Positions 9,213-20,736 of a DNA stretch of 64,000 nt are shown in pieces. Location: positions 62,001 through 126,000 of the forward strand of contig NZ_RXMA01000010.1 of NCBI RefSeq assembly GCF_003966125.1, given 5' to 3'. Each line of letters opens with the position of its first letter. The stretch's first letter is position 1. A model generated the notes under the pieces. That model did not search any database. It saw only the letters and a list, made by a program, of their open reading frames with translations, and had not been told where the DNA came from. The position numbers and the translations under genes were made by a program. The DNA comes from Azospirillum griseum. GTDB taxonomy: Bacteria > Pseudomonadota > Alphaproteobacteria > Azospirillales > Azospirillaceae.

Positions 9213-11253
9213 TCCCATTCCCCCGCGCCCGGATCATCCGTGGTGGGCGGACTTCGAAGCGGACCCGGCGGCGGCGTTCGATGGGGTGATCCGTAGCGTT
9301 GCGGTTCCGTTTCCCTACAGCCGTGGCGAACCGCGCGAGGCGCTGGCCCTGCTGTTCGGGGCCTTGTCCGAACAGGACGCGCTGCGCGCCCAACTGGATC
9401 AGACGCTGGGCGACTGGATCGAGCGGCGGCGGCACGACGAGCCAGACCGGCGGCTCTCCTATGGCCTGGAACGCTACATTCAGGAGCTGTCCGACGCCCT
9501 GCATCTGATCCACCGGCTGGATCTGCGGAACAGCGCGGAGCGGTTGCGGCGGGGTTATTTTCTGTATCGCGGTTGGTTTGGCGCGCTGCGGTTGAACGAC
9601 GCGCGCGACGCGCTGGGCGCCTTTTGGACGGTGTTGGCCCACAGCCAGACCGACGCCCGGTTCCTGTCGCGCTGGTACGCCCTGTGCGAAGAGGCGGCGC
9701 GGGCGCGCAACCCGGTGGATCTGTCCATCGGGCTGCTGGGGTTGCGGCAATTGCCCGCCGATGGCGATCCCAAACCGCTGGACGCCGCCCTGTCCGGTCT
9801 GGCCCGTTGGGGGGCGCTGTTGGGCGAACAGGACCACGCGCGTTTCCGGCGGCAATGGCGTGCCTTGCGCGCGCTGTACCCCCGTGGGCCGCAGGCCTGG
9901 GTGGATCACGTCCTGCCGCTGCTGAAGGGGCGCAACGAACCCTTCGCCGACTGGTGGCGGGCGGAGTTGCCGAAGACGAAGGGCGGCGGGGCGCGAGGGG
10001 GCTTTGCGGTCAATCCTCCCTTGGCACGCGTTCAGAGTCTTGCCGAGCGCATCGGTTACGAGCCGATTGAACGCGTCCGCCCAGACATTGAACGGTTGAT
10101 CGACGACCAACTCCACTACGCCGAAGCGACTGGTGTGTCGCATTACGTGGTGCGGACGGCTTGCAACATCGGGACGCGGGTTTTGGCTGACGCGCCCGAC
10201 CTGGCGTACCGGCTGGCCCGCATCGCCGTGCGCTGGGAACCGCACAACCCCTTTGGTTGGAATTTGTGGAGCGCTTCACTGATTGGTCTGGGGCGAGACG
10301 ATCTGGCTGAATTGCTGATGTGGGACATCACCCGCCGTTTTCCCGACGATGCAGCTAGCCGCCCCGCGCTGGCGGAGCTTCTGGGGCGGACGGGCCGTGA
10401 TGCGGAGGCCGAGGCGCTGTACCGGGCGACGATGGACCGCTTCCCGGACAATGATGTCAGCCGCACCGCCTTCATCACCCTGCTGATCCGCCGGTCGCGT
10501 CTGGCGGAGGCGGAACGGTGGTTGCCCGACCTGCGTCGTTTGAATACTGAGAGCGCCAACAACCTCACCGCTGCGCTCAACCGGGCCAAGCGGGGGGAGC
10601 CGCCGTTTGCCGGGCACGGATCGACGACGCGCGCGTCTGTGGGGAACGCCCGCGACCTCGATGCGGAGGCGGTGCGCGGCGATGGCCGGGCGGCGCGGGC
10701 CGCGTTCCGCCTGTCGATGGCGGCGGATGGCGCAGCGGGGGGCGACCCGTGGCGGGAGGCGGCGGAGGCGGAGTTGGCCGACCTGTTGCGCGACCGTCCC
10801 GACCACGCCGCCGCGCGGCTCATCCAGGTCCGCCACGCCCAAGCCGGGGCGGCGGATCGGGCGGCGCGCTGGGCGGCGTTGGCCTGTGCCTATCCCAACG
10901 ATTACGGCCTGCGGCTGGACGCCGCGCGCGCGACGGCGGACGCGGCGGCGTTGGCGGGTTTGATGGAGGATTTTCCCCGCCGCGCCCCGGTCACGCGGCT
11001 GGCCCGTTTGCAAGCGGGGCTAGGCGACGCCGCCGACGCGCACCAGCTGACCGACTGGCTGGCGGACAAGGTGCAGGATGGTGATCCGGTCCTGTCCAGC
11101 CTGTGGACCAGCCTGACGACCCGCATCGGCCCATCGCCTGACCCGCAGCGCCTGACCGCTCTGGCGCAGAATGATCCATCGGGATGGCTGGCGATCCGTT
11201 TGTCCGACGCCGCCTTTGCCGCCACCGGCGACGCGCTGCCGCTGGTTGCCTGA
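9199..11253 (+). CDS. Large TPR-like repeat protein, second gene of the pair
   Basis: 684 residues, beginning MSSIDPIPPRPDHPWWADFE. The body is alpha-helical with degenerate tetratricopeptide-like repeats: for example LARIAVRWEPHNPFGWNLWS, LAELLGRTGRDAEAEALYRA, and later AARLIQVRHAQAGAADRAAR. There is no signal peptide or membrane segment. It starts within the last codons of the 8271-9212 gene (14-bp overlap), implying coupling and probably a complex. A specific role cannot be assigned; TPR proteins usually act as scaffolds. The next gene, clpB, follows after ~200 bp with what may be its own promoter. Confidence 0.75.
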   Translation: MSSIDPIPPRPDHPWWADFEADPAAAFDGVIRSVAVPFPYSRGEPREALALLFGALSEQDALRAQLDQTLGDWIERRRHDEPDRRLSYGLERYIQELSDALHLIHRLDLRNSAERLRRGYFLYRGWFGALRLNDARDALGAFWTVLAHSQTDARFLSRWYALCEEAARARNPVDLSIGLLGLRQLPADGDPKPLDAALSGLARWGALLGEQDHARFRRQWRALRALYPRGPQAWVDHVLPLLKGRNEPFADWWRAELPKTKGGGARGGFAVNPPLARVQSLAERIGYEPIERVRPDIERLIDDQLHYAEATGVSHYVVRTACNIGTRVLADAPDLAYRLARIAVRWEPHNPFGWNLWSASLIGLGRDDLAELLMWDITRRFPDDAASRPALAELLGRTGRDAEAEALYRATMDRFPDNDVSRTAFITLLIRRSRLAEAERWLPDLRRLNTESANNLTAALNRAKRGEPPFAGHGSTTRASVGNARDLDAEAVRGDGRAARAAFRLSMAADGAAGGDPWREAAEAELADLLRDRPDHAAARLIQVRHAQAGAADRAARWAALACAYPNDYGLRLDAARATADAAALAGLMEDFPRRAPVTRLARLQAGLGDAADAHQLTDWLADKVQDGDPVLSSLWTSLTTRIGPSPDPQRLTALAQNDPSGWLAIRLSDAAFAATGDALPLVA

Positions 11254-11333
11254 CGTCCCCTCCGGCCCCTGTCTCTGAGCCGCGACGTTTCTCCGCACCC
11301 CCTTTGCGGCGATGCCCTTTCCCGCGCCATGGT

Positions 11334-11361
11334 CTTGCGTGGCGGATGGCCATGACTACAT
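11334..11361 (+). promoter_or_regulatory. Possible heat-shock (RpoH-type) promoter of clpB
   Basis: CTTGCG (11334-11339) is separated by 16 bp from CTACAT (11356-11361), about 90 bp before the clpB start. This resembles the alphaproteobacterial RpoH pattern of CTTG followed by a C/T-rich A/T box, and clpB is normally an RpoH target; an rpoH gene lies at 54514. The match to the -10 box is imperfect. Confidence 0.3.
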
Positions 11362-11451
11362 CTGGTGCAGCATCCTTGCGGATCGCACATTCGTGGATCG
11401 GAACGACCGGGCTGCCGCGCGGACGGTCGTCGGAAGAAGGGGGGCCGCCTC

Positions 11452-14082
<2,631 letters not shown>

Positions 14083-14202
14083 CGGCGCGCTGACCGGAAC
14101 GGCGCGCCCGTCTCCCGCCACAGGGGGGGGATGGGCGCGGCGTTCTGCGAATTCCCAAACAGCCCCATCGACACCGGCATCTGAGCGCGCTAGATCCAGG
14201 CG

Positions 14203-15498
14203 ATGACCGACACCACCCTCGCCGCTCGCGGCGTCGCGCTTGATCTGCTGCGCGACGTGCTGCGCAAGTCCGTTCCCTTTGACGACGCGTTCGACGCGCA
14301 CCCCGACCTTGCCGGGCTGGAGCCGCGCGACCGTGGTTTCGTCCGTGTGCTGGTCGCCACGGTGCTGCGCCGTCTGGGCCAGATCGACGAGCTGATCCAG
14401 ACCAGCCTCGCCAAGCCGGGGCTGCCCAAGGCGGCGATCCACGACATGCTGCGGTTGGGGGTGGCGCAACTGGTCTTCCTCAACACCCCGCCGCACGCCG
14501 CCGTGGACACGGCGGTGGAGCTGGCGGCCCAGCGCAACGCGGCCCCCTACAAGGGCCTGATCAACGCGGTGCTGCGCCGGATCGGGCGGGAGGGCGCGAC
14601 GCTGGCGGCCCAGCAGGACGCCGGGCGGCTCAACACCCCCGATTGGATGTGGCTGTCCTGGCGCACCGCCTACGGCACGGCGCGGGCGCGCGGGATTGTC
14701 GAGGCGCACCTGCACGAGGCCCCGCTCGACTTCACCGCCAAGAACGACCCGGCCCCCTGGGCGGAGCGGTTGGAGGCGGCGTTGCTGCCCACCGGCACGC
14801 TGCGGCGGACGACCAGCGGTTCCGTGCCGGAATTGCCGGGCTTTGACGAGGGCGCGTGGTGGGTTCAGGATCTGGCCGCCGCGCTGCCCGCCAAGCTGTT
14901 CGGCGATCTGCGCGGCAAGCGCGTGTTCGATCTGTGCGCCGCCCCCGGCGGCAAGACGGCGCAACTGGCCGCGCAGGGTGCCCGCGTCACCGCGCTCGAC
15001 CGCTCGGCCAAGCGGCTGGAGCGGGTGACGGAAAACCTCGCCCGCCTGCGGCTGGAGGCCGAGGTCATCACCGCCGACGCGGCGGCCTGGACGCCGGAGG
15101 AGGCCGCCGACGCGGTGCTGCTCGACGCCCCCTGTTCGGCCACCGGCGCGGTGCGCCGCCACCCCGACATCCTGCGGGTCAAGACGCCCGACGACATCGC
15201 CAAGCTGGCCAAGGCGCAAGGGCGGCTGCTGGCCCACGCGGTCGATCTGACCAAGCCGGGCGGGACGCTGATCTACTGCACCTGCTCCATCCAGCCGGAG
15301 GAGGGCGAGGCGCAGATCACCCGCCTGCTGGCGCGCGACGCGCGGGTGCAACGCCACCCCATCACCCCGCACGAGTTGGGCGGTTTGACCGAGATCCTGA
15401 ATCCGCTGGGCGAGGTGCGTTCGCTGCCCGGCATGCTGGCCGATCTGGGCGGCATCGACGGGTTCTTTGTGTCCCGGCTGCGGCGTGTCGGCGCATGA
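14203..15498 (+). CDS. rsmB: 16S rRNA (cytosine-C5) methyltransferase RsmB
   Basis: 431 residues. RsmB methylates C967 of 16S rRNA. Residues ~5-140 form a NusB-like RNA-binding domain, and ~185-425 a Rossmann methyltransferase: SAM loop FDLCAAPGGKTAQLA, motif IV DAPCSATGAVRRHPD with Cys311, and motif VI YCTCSIQPEEGE with the catalytic Cys361. The architecture and both cysteines are intact. The gene stands upstream of the heparinase-family gene and purH, a common alphaproteobacterial order. Confidence 0.94.
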   Translation: MTDTTLAARGVALDLLRDVLRKSVPFDDAFDAHPDLAGLEPRDRGFVRVLVATVLRRLGQIDELIQTSLAKPGLPKAAIHDMLRLGVAQLVFLNTPPHAAVDTAVELAAQRNAAPYKGLINAVLRRIGREGATLAAQQDAGRLNTPDWMWLSWRTAYGTARARGIVEAHLHEAPLDFTAKNDPAPWAERLEAALLPTGTLRRTTSGSVPELPGFDEGAWWVQDLAAALPAKLFGDLRGKRVFDLCAAPGGKTAQLAAQGARVTALDRSAKRLERVTENLARLRLEAEVITADAAAWTPEEAADAVLLDAPCSATGAVRRHPDILRVKTPDDIAKLAKAQGRLLAHAVDLTKPGGTLIYCTCSIQPEEGEAQITRLLARDARVQRHPITPHELGGLTEILNPLGEVRSLPGMLADLGGIDGFFVSRLRRVGA

Positions 15499-15657
15499 TT
15501 GGGCGCATGATTCATGGCGGCCCGGCGGTTCCGTGCCTTGCGGCGGCGGCGGTGACTTGATAGGACACAGTCATGCCCCTGTCCTTGCTGCACCGCACCG
15601 CAACACGCCTGCCCGCCGGCCGTTTCCGCCGTCAGCGGTCCTGAAGGGGTGGCCGCG

Positions 15658-17343
15658 ATGGGCAAGGGGGCGGGCAAGGGGGCGGGCAGGGCCTCGGGCG
15701 GCGGCGGGCGGTTCCGCAGCGGACTCGCGCGGATCGCCTACGGCAACCCCCTCTATTCCTTGATCTTGAGCGGACGGGCACCGGCGGCGCTGGCCGTCGT
15801 TCCGCCCGATCCCTGGCCCGGCGACCCCAGCGATGGTTCGGCCTTTCTGGCCGGAATGCTGCGCATGGCCGGGCAATCCATGGCCATCGACCCCAACGGT
15901 GAACCGCCCTGGCGGATGCCGGGGGCCAGCCCGGTTTGGTTGAAGGCGCTGCACGGATTCGACTGGATGCGCGACCTGCGCGCCGTCGGCGGCGACATGG
16001 CGCGGCGGCGGGCGCGGGTGCTGGTCTGGTCCTGGCTGGAACACAATGGCGGCTGGAACAGCCAAGGTTGGGCACCCGACACCCTGGGCACCCGGGTCGC
16101 CAACTGGATCGGCCTGCATGATTTCTACTGCGCGTCGGCTGACGACGAGTTTCGCGCGCGGGTGTTCGAGCATCTTGGGCGGCAGGTCCGCCATCTGGCC
16201 CGCGTCCTGCCCGCCCGGTTGGACGGCGCGCCACTGATCGCCGCGATCAAGGGGCTGGTCTATGGCGGTTTCTGCCTGCCCGGTCTGGAGCGGGCGGGGC
16301 AGGACGGCTTGCGGCTGCTCGACCGCGCCCTGCCGGGCCAGATCCTGCCCGATGGCGGGCATGTGGAACGCAACCCGTCGGCGCATCTGCGGGTGCTGCG
16401 CGACCTGATCGACATCCGCGCGGTGCTGCGGGTGGCCCGCGTCGAGGCCCCGGAATCCCTGCAACCGGCCATCGAGCGGATGACTCCGGCCCTGCGCTTC
16501 TTCCGCCACGGCGACGGCGGTCTGGCCCTGTTCAACGGCGGGCGGGAGGAGGAACCGGCGCTGGTGGACACCGTGCTGGCCCAGGCCGACGTCCGTGGCC
16601 GCACCCTGCGCAGCGCCCCCCACAGCGGCTATGAGCGGTTGATCGCCGCGCGCACCCTGGTCCTGCTCGACACCGGCGCGCCGCCCTCGGCCGGGTTGGA
16701 CCGGATGGCCCACGCCGGAACCCTGTCGATGGAGATGTCCGTCAACAAGGAGCGGCTGATCGTCAATTGCGGCAGCCACCCGGCCCAGCGCGGGCCGTGG
16801 CGCTTGGCGCTGGCCGGATCGGCGGCCCATTCCACCGTCGTCGTCGCCGACACCAATTCGGCGGAGGTGCTGGAGGCGGGCGGGCTTGGCCGCCGCCCCG
16901 CGCATGTCGGCTGCGAGCGGCAGGAATCGGGCAGCGCCGTTCTGGTCGTCGCCACCCACAACGGCTACAGCAAGGGGTTCAGCCTGCTGCACCGCCGCCG
17001 CGTCTATCTGGCCGACAACGGTGAGGATCTGCGCGGCGAGGACACGCTGGAACCGGTGCTCGGCGCGCAGGCGACCGACCAGCCCTTCGCCATCCGCTTC
17101 CACCTGCACCCGACGGTGCAACCGATCCTGGTGCAGGGCGGGGCGCAGGTGATCCTGCGTTTGCCCAGCGGCAACGTGTGGCGGTTGCGGGCGACCGGCG
17201 TGGCGCTGGAACTGGCCGAAAGCATCTATCTGGGGACCGGCGACGAACCGCGCCGCACCATCCAGATCGTGATGCACGGGCATAGCGGCCCCGACGGCGT
17301 GACGGTCAAATGGGCCTTGCGCCGCGAACGCAAGGCGGCGTAA
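15658..17343 (+). CDS. Heparinase II/III family protein
   Basis: 561 residues from ATG 15658; a GTG at 15649 is in frame but overlaps the AAGGGG that would serve as ribosome-binding site. The N-terminal ~300 residues are an alpha/alpha-toroid (WLKALHGFDWMRDLRAVGGD, LLDRALPGQILPDGGHVERN), and the C-terminal part is a beta-sandwich with the family segment HAGTLSMEMSVNKERLIVNCG. Such proteins are annotated as polysaccharide lyases, but in alphaproteobacteria they sit conservedly between rsmB and purH and their substrate is unknown. No signal peptide is evident after the basic, Gly-rich N terminus. Confidence 0.85.
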   Translation: MGKGAGKGAGRASGGGGRFRSGLARIAYGNPLYSLILSGRAPAALAVVPPDPWPGDPSDGSAFLAGMLRMAGQSMAIDPNGEPPWRMPGASPVWLKALHGFDWMRDLRAVGGDMARRRARVLVWSWLEHNGGWNSQGWAPDTLGTRVANWIGLHDFYCASADDEFRARVFEHLGRQVRHLARVLPARLDGAPLIAAIKGLVYGGFCLPGLERAGQDGLRLLDRALPGQILPDGGHVERNPSAHLRVLRDLIDIRAVLRVARVEAPESLQPAIERMTPALRFFRHGDGGLALFNGGREEEPALVDTVLAQADVRGRTLRSAPHSGYERLIAARTLVLLDTGAPPSAGLDRMAHAGTLSMEMSVNKERLIVNCGSHPAQRGPWRLALAGSAAHSTVVVADTNSAEVLEAGGLGRRPAHVGCERQESGSAVLVVATHNGYSKGFSLLHRRRVYLADNGEDLRGEDTLEPVLGAQATDQPFAIRFHLHPTVQPILVQGGAQVILRLPSGNVWRLRATGVALELAESIYLGTGDEPRRTIQIVMHGHSGPDGVTVKWALRRERKAA

Positions 17344-17453
17344 ATCCCGCCATCCGCCGTGGCCGGACCTGATCGCCGAGGCGCTTCGCATCAGCGGACG
17401 GGAACGGAGGCACGGACGAACAGGATCGACGCACGGACGAACGCGGGGTATTC

Positions 17454-17548
17454 ACTCTGTGTTTATCTGTGTTCATCGGTGGACACAAACCGGGTTGCGG
17501 CCCGGTTGGGCTTTCCACAGATAAACACCGATAAACACGGATGATTGT
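17454..17548. repeat. Intergenic inverted-repeat element, copy 2, in the 304-bp gap before purH
   Basis: The left arm, starting CTGTGTTTATCTGTGTTCAT (17457 on) and ending near 17485, is the reverse complement of the extended 5' arm at 2960-2989. The right arm TTTCCACAGATAAACACCGA (17512 on) matches the 3' arm of copy 1 with a few changes. Between them is a GC-rich hairpin (AACCGGG-TTGCGG-CCCGGTT). Just downstream, CACGGATGA and TCATCCGTG (about 17537-17566), followed by CTTTTC, form a terminator-like hairpin. Two more copies of GCACGGACGAACG-like sequence precede the element. The gap otherwise shows no gene. Confidence 0.8.
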
Positions 17549-17647
17549 CTTCACGCTCATCCGTGCTTTTCTTATTCCGTGTTCATCCTGTGTGTCTTCT
17601 GGCCGCGTCGTGCCCGTGCAACACCACACGACCATCAGGAACACGCC

Positions 17648-19252
17648 ATGAGTCCGCCGAAAGCCAACCACGCCCCCGCCCCCGACAAGGTTCGCATCAC
17701 CCGCGCGCTGATTTCCGTGTCCGACAAGACCGGTCTGGTCGCGCTGGGGCAGGCGTTGGCCGCCCGTGGCGTGGAAATCCTGTCCACCGGCGGCTCGGCG
17801 CAGCGGCTGGCCGAGGCGGGCGTGCCGGTGAAGGAGGTGTCCGACCACACCGGTTTCCCGGAAATCATGGATGGCCGGGTCAAGACCCTGCACCCGCGCG
17901 TTCACGGCGGCATCCTGGCCCGCCGCGACATCCACGCCGACGCGATGGCCCAGCACGACATCCCGCCGATCGATCTGGTGGTGGTCAACCTCTACCCGTT
18001 CGAAGCGACGGTCGCCCAGGGGGCTGATTACGCCAACTGCGTCGAGAACATCGACATCGGCGGCCCGGCGATGATCCGCGCGGCGGCCAAGAACCATGAT
18101 TTCGTCACCATCATCACCGAACCCTCGGATTACGAGGCGGTGATCGACGAGCTGGCGGCGCACGACGGCTGCGTCACGCTGGGGCTGCGTCGCAAGCTGG
18201 CCCAGCGCGCCTACGCCCGCACCGCCGCCTATGACGCCGCCATTTCGACCTGGCTGGCCGGTCAGCTGGGCGAAACCTTCCCGCCGCGCGTCACCCTGTC
18301 GGGCGCGCTGGCGCAGACCCTGCGCTATGGCGAGAACCCCCACCAGCAGGCCGCCTTCTACGTCACCGGCGACCAGCGCCCCGGCGTGGCGACCGCCGTG
18401 CAGCTTCAGGGCAAGGAGCTGTCCTACAACAACCTGAACGACACCGACGCCGCGTTCGAGCTGGTGGCCGAGTTCGAACAGCCCGCCGTCGCCATCATCA
18501 AGCACGCCAACCCCTGCGGCGTCGCCCAGGGGGCCAATCTGCTCGACGCCTACCGCTCGGCCCTGCTGTGCGACCCGGTCAGCGCCTTTGGCGGCATCAT
18601 CGCCGTCAACCGCTCGCTCGACGCTGAAACCGCCGAGGAGATCGCCAAGCTGTTCGCCGAGGTGGTGATCGCCCCCGACGCGGACGACGCGGCCCGCGCC
18701 CTGCTGGCGACCAAGAAGAACCTGCGCGTGCTGCTGACCAAGGACGTGCCGAACCCCGCCGACACCGGGATGATGATCAAGCATCTGTCGGGCGGCTTCC
18801 TGTTGCAGAACCGCGACTCGGGCCGCGTCAACCCGGCGGAGCTGAAGGTCGTGACCAAGCGCGCGCCGACCGAACAGGAACTGGCCGATCTGCTCTTCGC
18901 CTTCCGCGTGGCCAAGCATGTGAAGTCGAACGCCATTGTCTACGCCAAGAACGGCGCCACGGTCGGCGTCGGCGCGGGGCAGATGAGCCGCGTCGATTCG
19001 GCCCGCATCGCCGCCATCAAGTCGGCGGAAGCGGCCAAGGCCGCCGGTCTGTCCGAACCGCTGACCAAGGGGTCGGTCGTCGCCTCCGACGCCTTCTTCC
19101 CGTTTGCCGATGGCCTGCTGGCGGCGGCGGAAGCGGGCGTGACGGCGGTGATCCAGCCCGGCGGCTCGATCCGCGACGCCGACGTGATCGCGGCGGCGGA
19201 CGAAAAGGGTCTGGCCATGGTCCTGACCGGGATGCGCCATTTCCGCCATTGA
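17648..19252 (+). CDS. purH: Bifunctional AICAR transformylase / IMP cyclohydrolase
   Basis: 534 residues. PurH performs the last two steps of IMP synthesis: formylation of AICAR and ring closure. The N-terminal MGS-like cyclohydrolase domain (~18-150) shows [20 protein letters not shown] and [12 protein letters not shown]. The C-terminal transformylase domain shows [13 protein letters not shown] and the catalytic [12 protein letters not shown] 17648 gives the family N terminus after a short Ala/Pro leader; an upstream in-frame ATG was rejected because it reads through repeat-like intergenic sequence. A strong terminator lies ~50 bp downstream. Confidence 0.96.
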   Translation: MSPPKANHAPAPDKVRITRALISVSDKTGLVALGQALAARGVEILSTGGSAQRLAEAGVPVKEVSDHTGFPEIMDGRVKTLHPRVHGGILARRDIHADAMAQHDIPPIDLVVVNLYPFEATVAQGADYANCVENIDIGGPAMIRAAAKNHDFVTIITEPSDYEAVIDELAAHDGCVTLGLRRKLAQRAYARTAAYDAAISTWLAGQLGETFPPRVTLSGALAQTLRYGENPHQQAAFYVTGDQRPGVATAVQLQGKELSYNNLNDTDAAFELVAEFEQPAVAIIKHANPCGVAQGANLLDAYRSALLCDPVSAFGGIIAVNRSLDAETAEEIAKLFAEVVIAPDADDAARALLATKKNLRVLLTKDVPNPADTGMMIKHLSGGFLLQNRDSGRVNPAELKVVTKRAPTEQELADLLFAFRVAKHVKSNAIVYAKNGATVGVGAGQMSRVDSARIAAIKSAEAAKAAGLSEPLTKGSVVASDAFFPFADGLLAAAEAGVTAVIQPGGSIRDADVIAAADEKGLAMVLTGMRHFRH

Positions 19253-19300
19253 TCGCGGGCGGATGGATCGCACGCTGATCGCGCGCTGATCGTCAAACGG

Positions 19301-19341
19301 AAAAGGGCCGGTTCCCCGCGTTGGGAACCGGCCCTTTTTTT
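19301..19341. terminator. Bidirectional Rho-independent terminator
   Basis: Perfect 11-bp stem GGGCCGGTTCC (19305-19315) with GGAACCGGCCC (19324-19334), 8-base loop, then seven T. Runs of A before the stem give a U-tract on the other strand too. It separates purH (+) from the convergent hemY operon (-). Confidence 0.95.
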
Positions 19342-19377
19342 GTCGCTTTGGTGGCGGTGGACGCTGTGAACGGCGCG

Positions 19378-20736
19378 TCAGGCCGCCGTGGACTTCACCA
19401 GCGCCGTGGCGGTGGCCGGGGGCAGGCCCGGTTCCATCAGCGACACGGCCAGGGTCGGAGCCTTCCATTCCAGGCTGTCAAACGCGCCGCAATGGCCGCA
19501 CAGCCCGCCCCAGGCGTGGCTGACGGCGTTGCAGGACCCGCAGGTCCAGGCCGGATCGGCGGGGGCGTTGGCCGCCTTGGCCAACCAATCGCGGGCGGCG
19601 GTTTCGTCGTGGCGCTCGTTCCGCTCCAACTCGGCGAGCAGGCGGTAGAGGCGGTGCGACGGCTCGATGCCCAAGGCGCGCTTCAGATGGTCGCGCGCCT
19701 CGCCCCACAGCTTGGCGTCGAGCGCGGCGCGGGCGAGCGCGATGTGCGATTCGACGTGGTTGGGGGCCTGGGTCAGCAGCTTTTCGAACAGCTTGACGCG
19801 GGTCAGCGCGTCGTAGCTGCCCAGCACCTCGCGGTAGGCTTCGGCCAGGTCGGGGTGCGGGGCCTGTTTCCAGGTCCGCTCCACCACCTTGGCGGCGGGC
19901 TTCAGCCGACCGGCGGCGACCAGCAGACGGGCGAGACGCGCGGCGGCCGGAACGAAACCGGGCAACAGGTCGTGCGCCGATTGCGCGTGGGCCAGGGCGG
20001 CGTCGCTGCGGCCCCGCCGCTCCGCCTCGAAGCTGCGTTCCAGCAGCAGGACGGCGCGGTGGCGGCGGCCATCCTCGGTCGGGATCGCGCCCGCCTGGAT
20101 CGCCTGTTGCAGCGTGCCTTCCGCCGACGCCCAATCCCCGGCGCGGGCTTCCAGATCATAGAGGGTGCCGAGCAGCCAGGGGGTGTTGGGTTGCAGGGCG
20201 CGGGCCTTGCGGGCCAGCTCCAGTGCCTCCACCCGGTCGCCGATCTTGATGGCGTGGGTCAGCAGACCGCGCAGGCCGAGAAAGGCGGTTTCCGGGCGGT
20301 CGAGCATGGCGGTGAAATACTGCTGCGCGGCGCGGTCGTCGCCCTGCAACTGGGCGGCCTGGGCGGACAGCAGCATGGTCAGCGGCGGCTCGTTCAGCAG
20401 CCCGTCGGCCTTGCGGGCCATCTTGCGCGCGGTCACGGCGTCGCCCGCCGCCACCGCGACCATGCCCTGGGTCAGGGCGCGGTAGCCCGCCTCGCGCACG
20501 CGGGAACGGCGGTAGCGGCGGATGCTGCCCGGTGCCCGCAGGACGGAGCGGAGGAAACGGTAGCCGAAGGCCGCCAGCCCCATCGCCGCCAACGCCAGCA
20601 GCAGCGCGACGGTGAAGGACATTTCCACGACATAGCCCAGCCAATGGACGCTGACCATGCCGGGCCGTTCGACCAGCCAGACCGCCGCCGCGATGACGGC
20701 GGCGAGCTTCAGGATGAACCAGAGGGCGCGGATCAT
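19378..20736 (-). CDS. hemY: HemY-like TPR membrane protein with a C-terminal zinc ribbon
   Basis: 452 residues. Two N-terminal membrane segments (~5-22 and ~38-58) precede the HemY_N region and a TPR array (for example LLSAQAAQLQGDDRAAQQYF and LGTLYDLEARAGDWASAEGT). Near the C terminus (~395-420) is a pair of CxxC motifs, CGSCNAVSHAWGGLCGHCG, resembling the rubredoxin-type ribbon of LapB. HemY is genetically linked to protoporphyrin synthesis, but it is a TPR protein of uncertain biochemical role and is distinct from protoporphyrinogen oxidase. Its start overlaps the stop of the Mic60-like gene by 4 bp (ATGA), so it is the last gene of the hemC-hemD operon. Confidence 0.85.
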   Translation of the reverse strand: MIRALWFILKLAAVIAAAVWLVERPGMVSVHWLGYVVEMSFTVALLLALAAMGLAAFGYRFLRSVLRAPGSIRRYRRSRVREAGYRALTQGMVAVAAGDAVTARKMARKADGLLNEPPLTMLLSAQAAQLQGDDRAAQQYFTAMLDRPETAFLGLRGLLTHAIKIGDRVEALELARKARALQPNTPWLLGTLYDLEARAGDWASAEGTLQQAIQAGAIPTEDGRRHRAVLLLERSFEAERRGRSDAALAHAQSAHDLLPGFVPAAARLARLLVAAGRLKPAAKVVERTWKQAPHPDLAEAYREVLGSYDALTRVKLFEKLLTQAPNHVESHIALARAALDAKLWGEARDHLKRALGIEPSHRLYRLLAELERNERHDETAARDWLAKAANAPADPAWTCGSCNAVSHAWGGLCGHCGAFDSLEWKAPTLAVSLMEPGLPPATATALVKSTAA

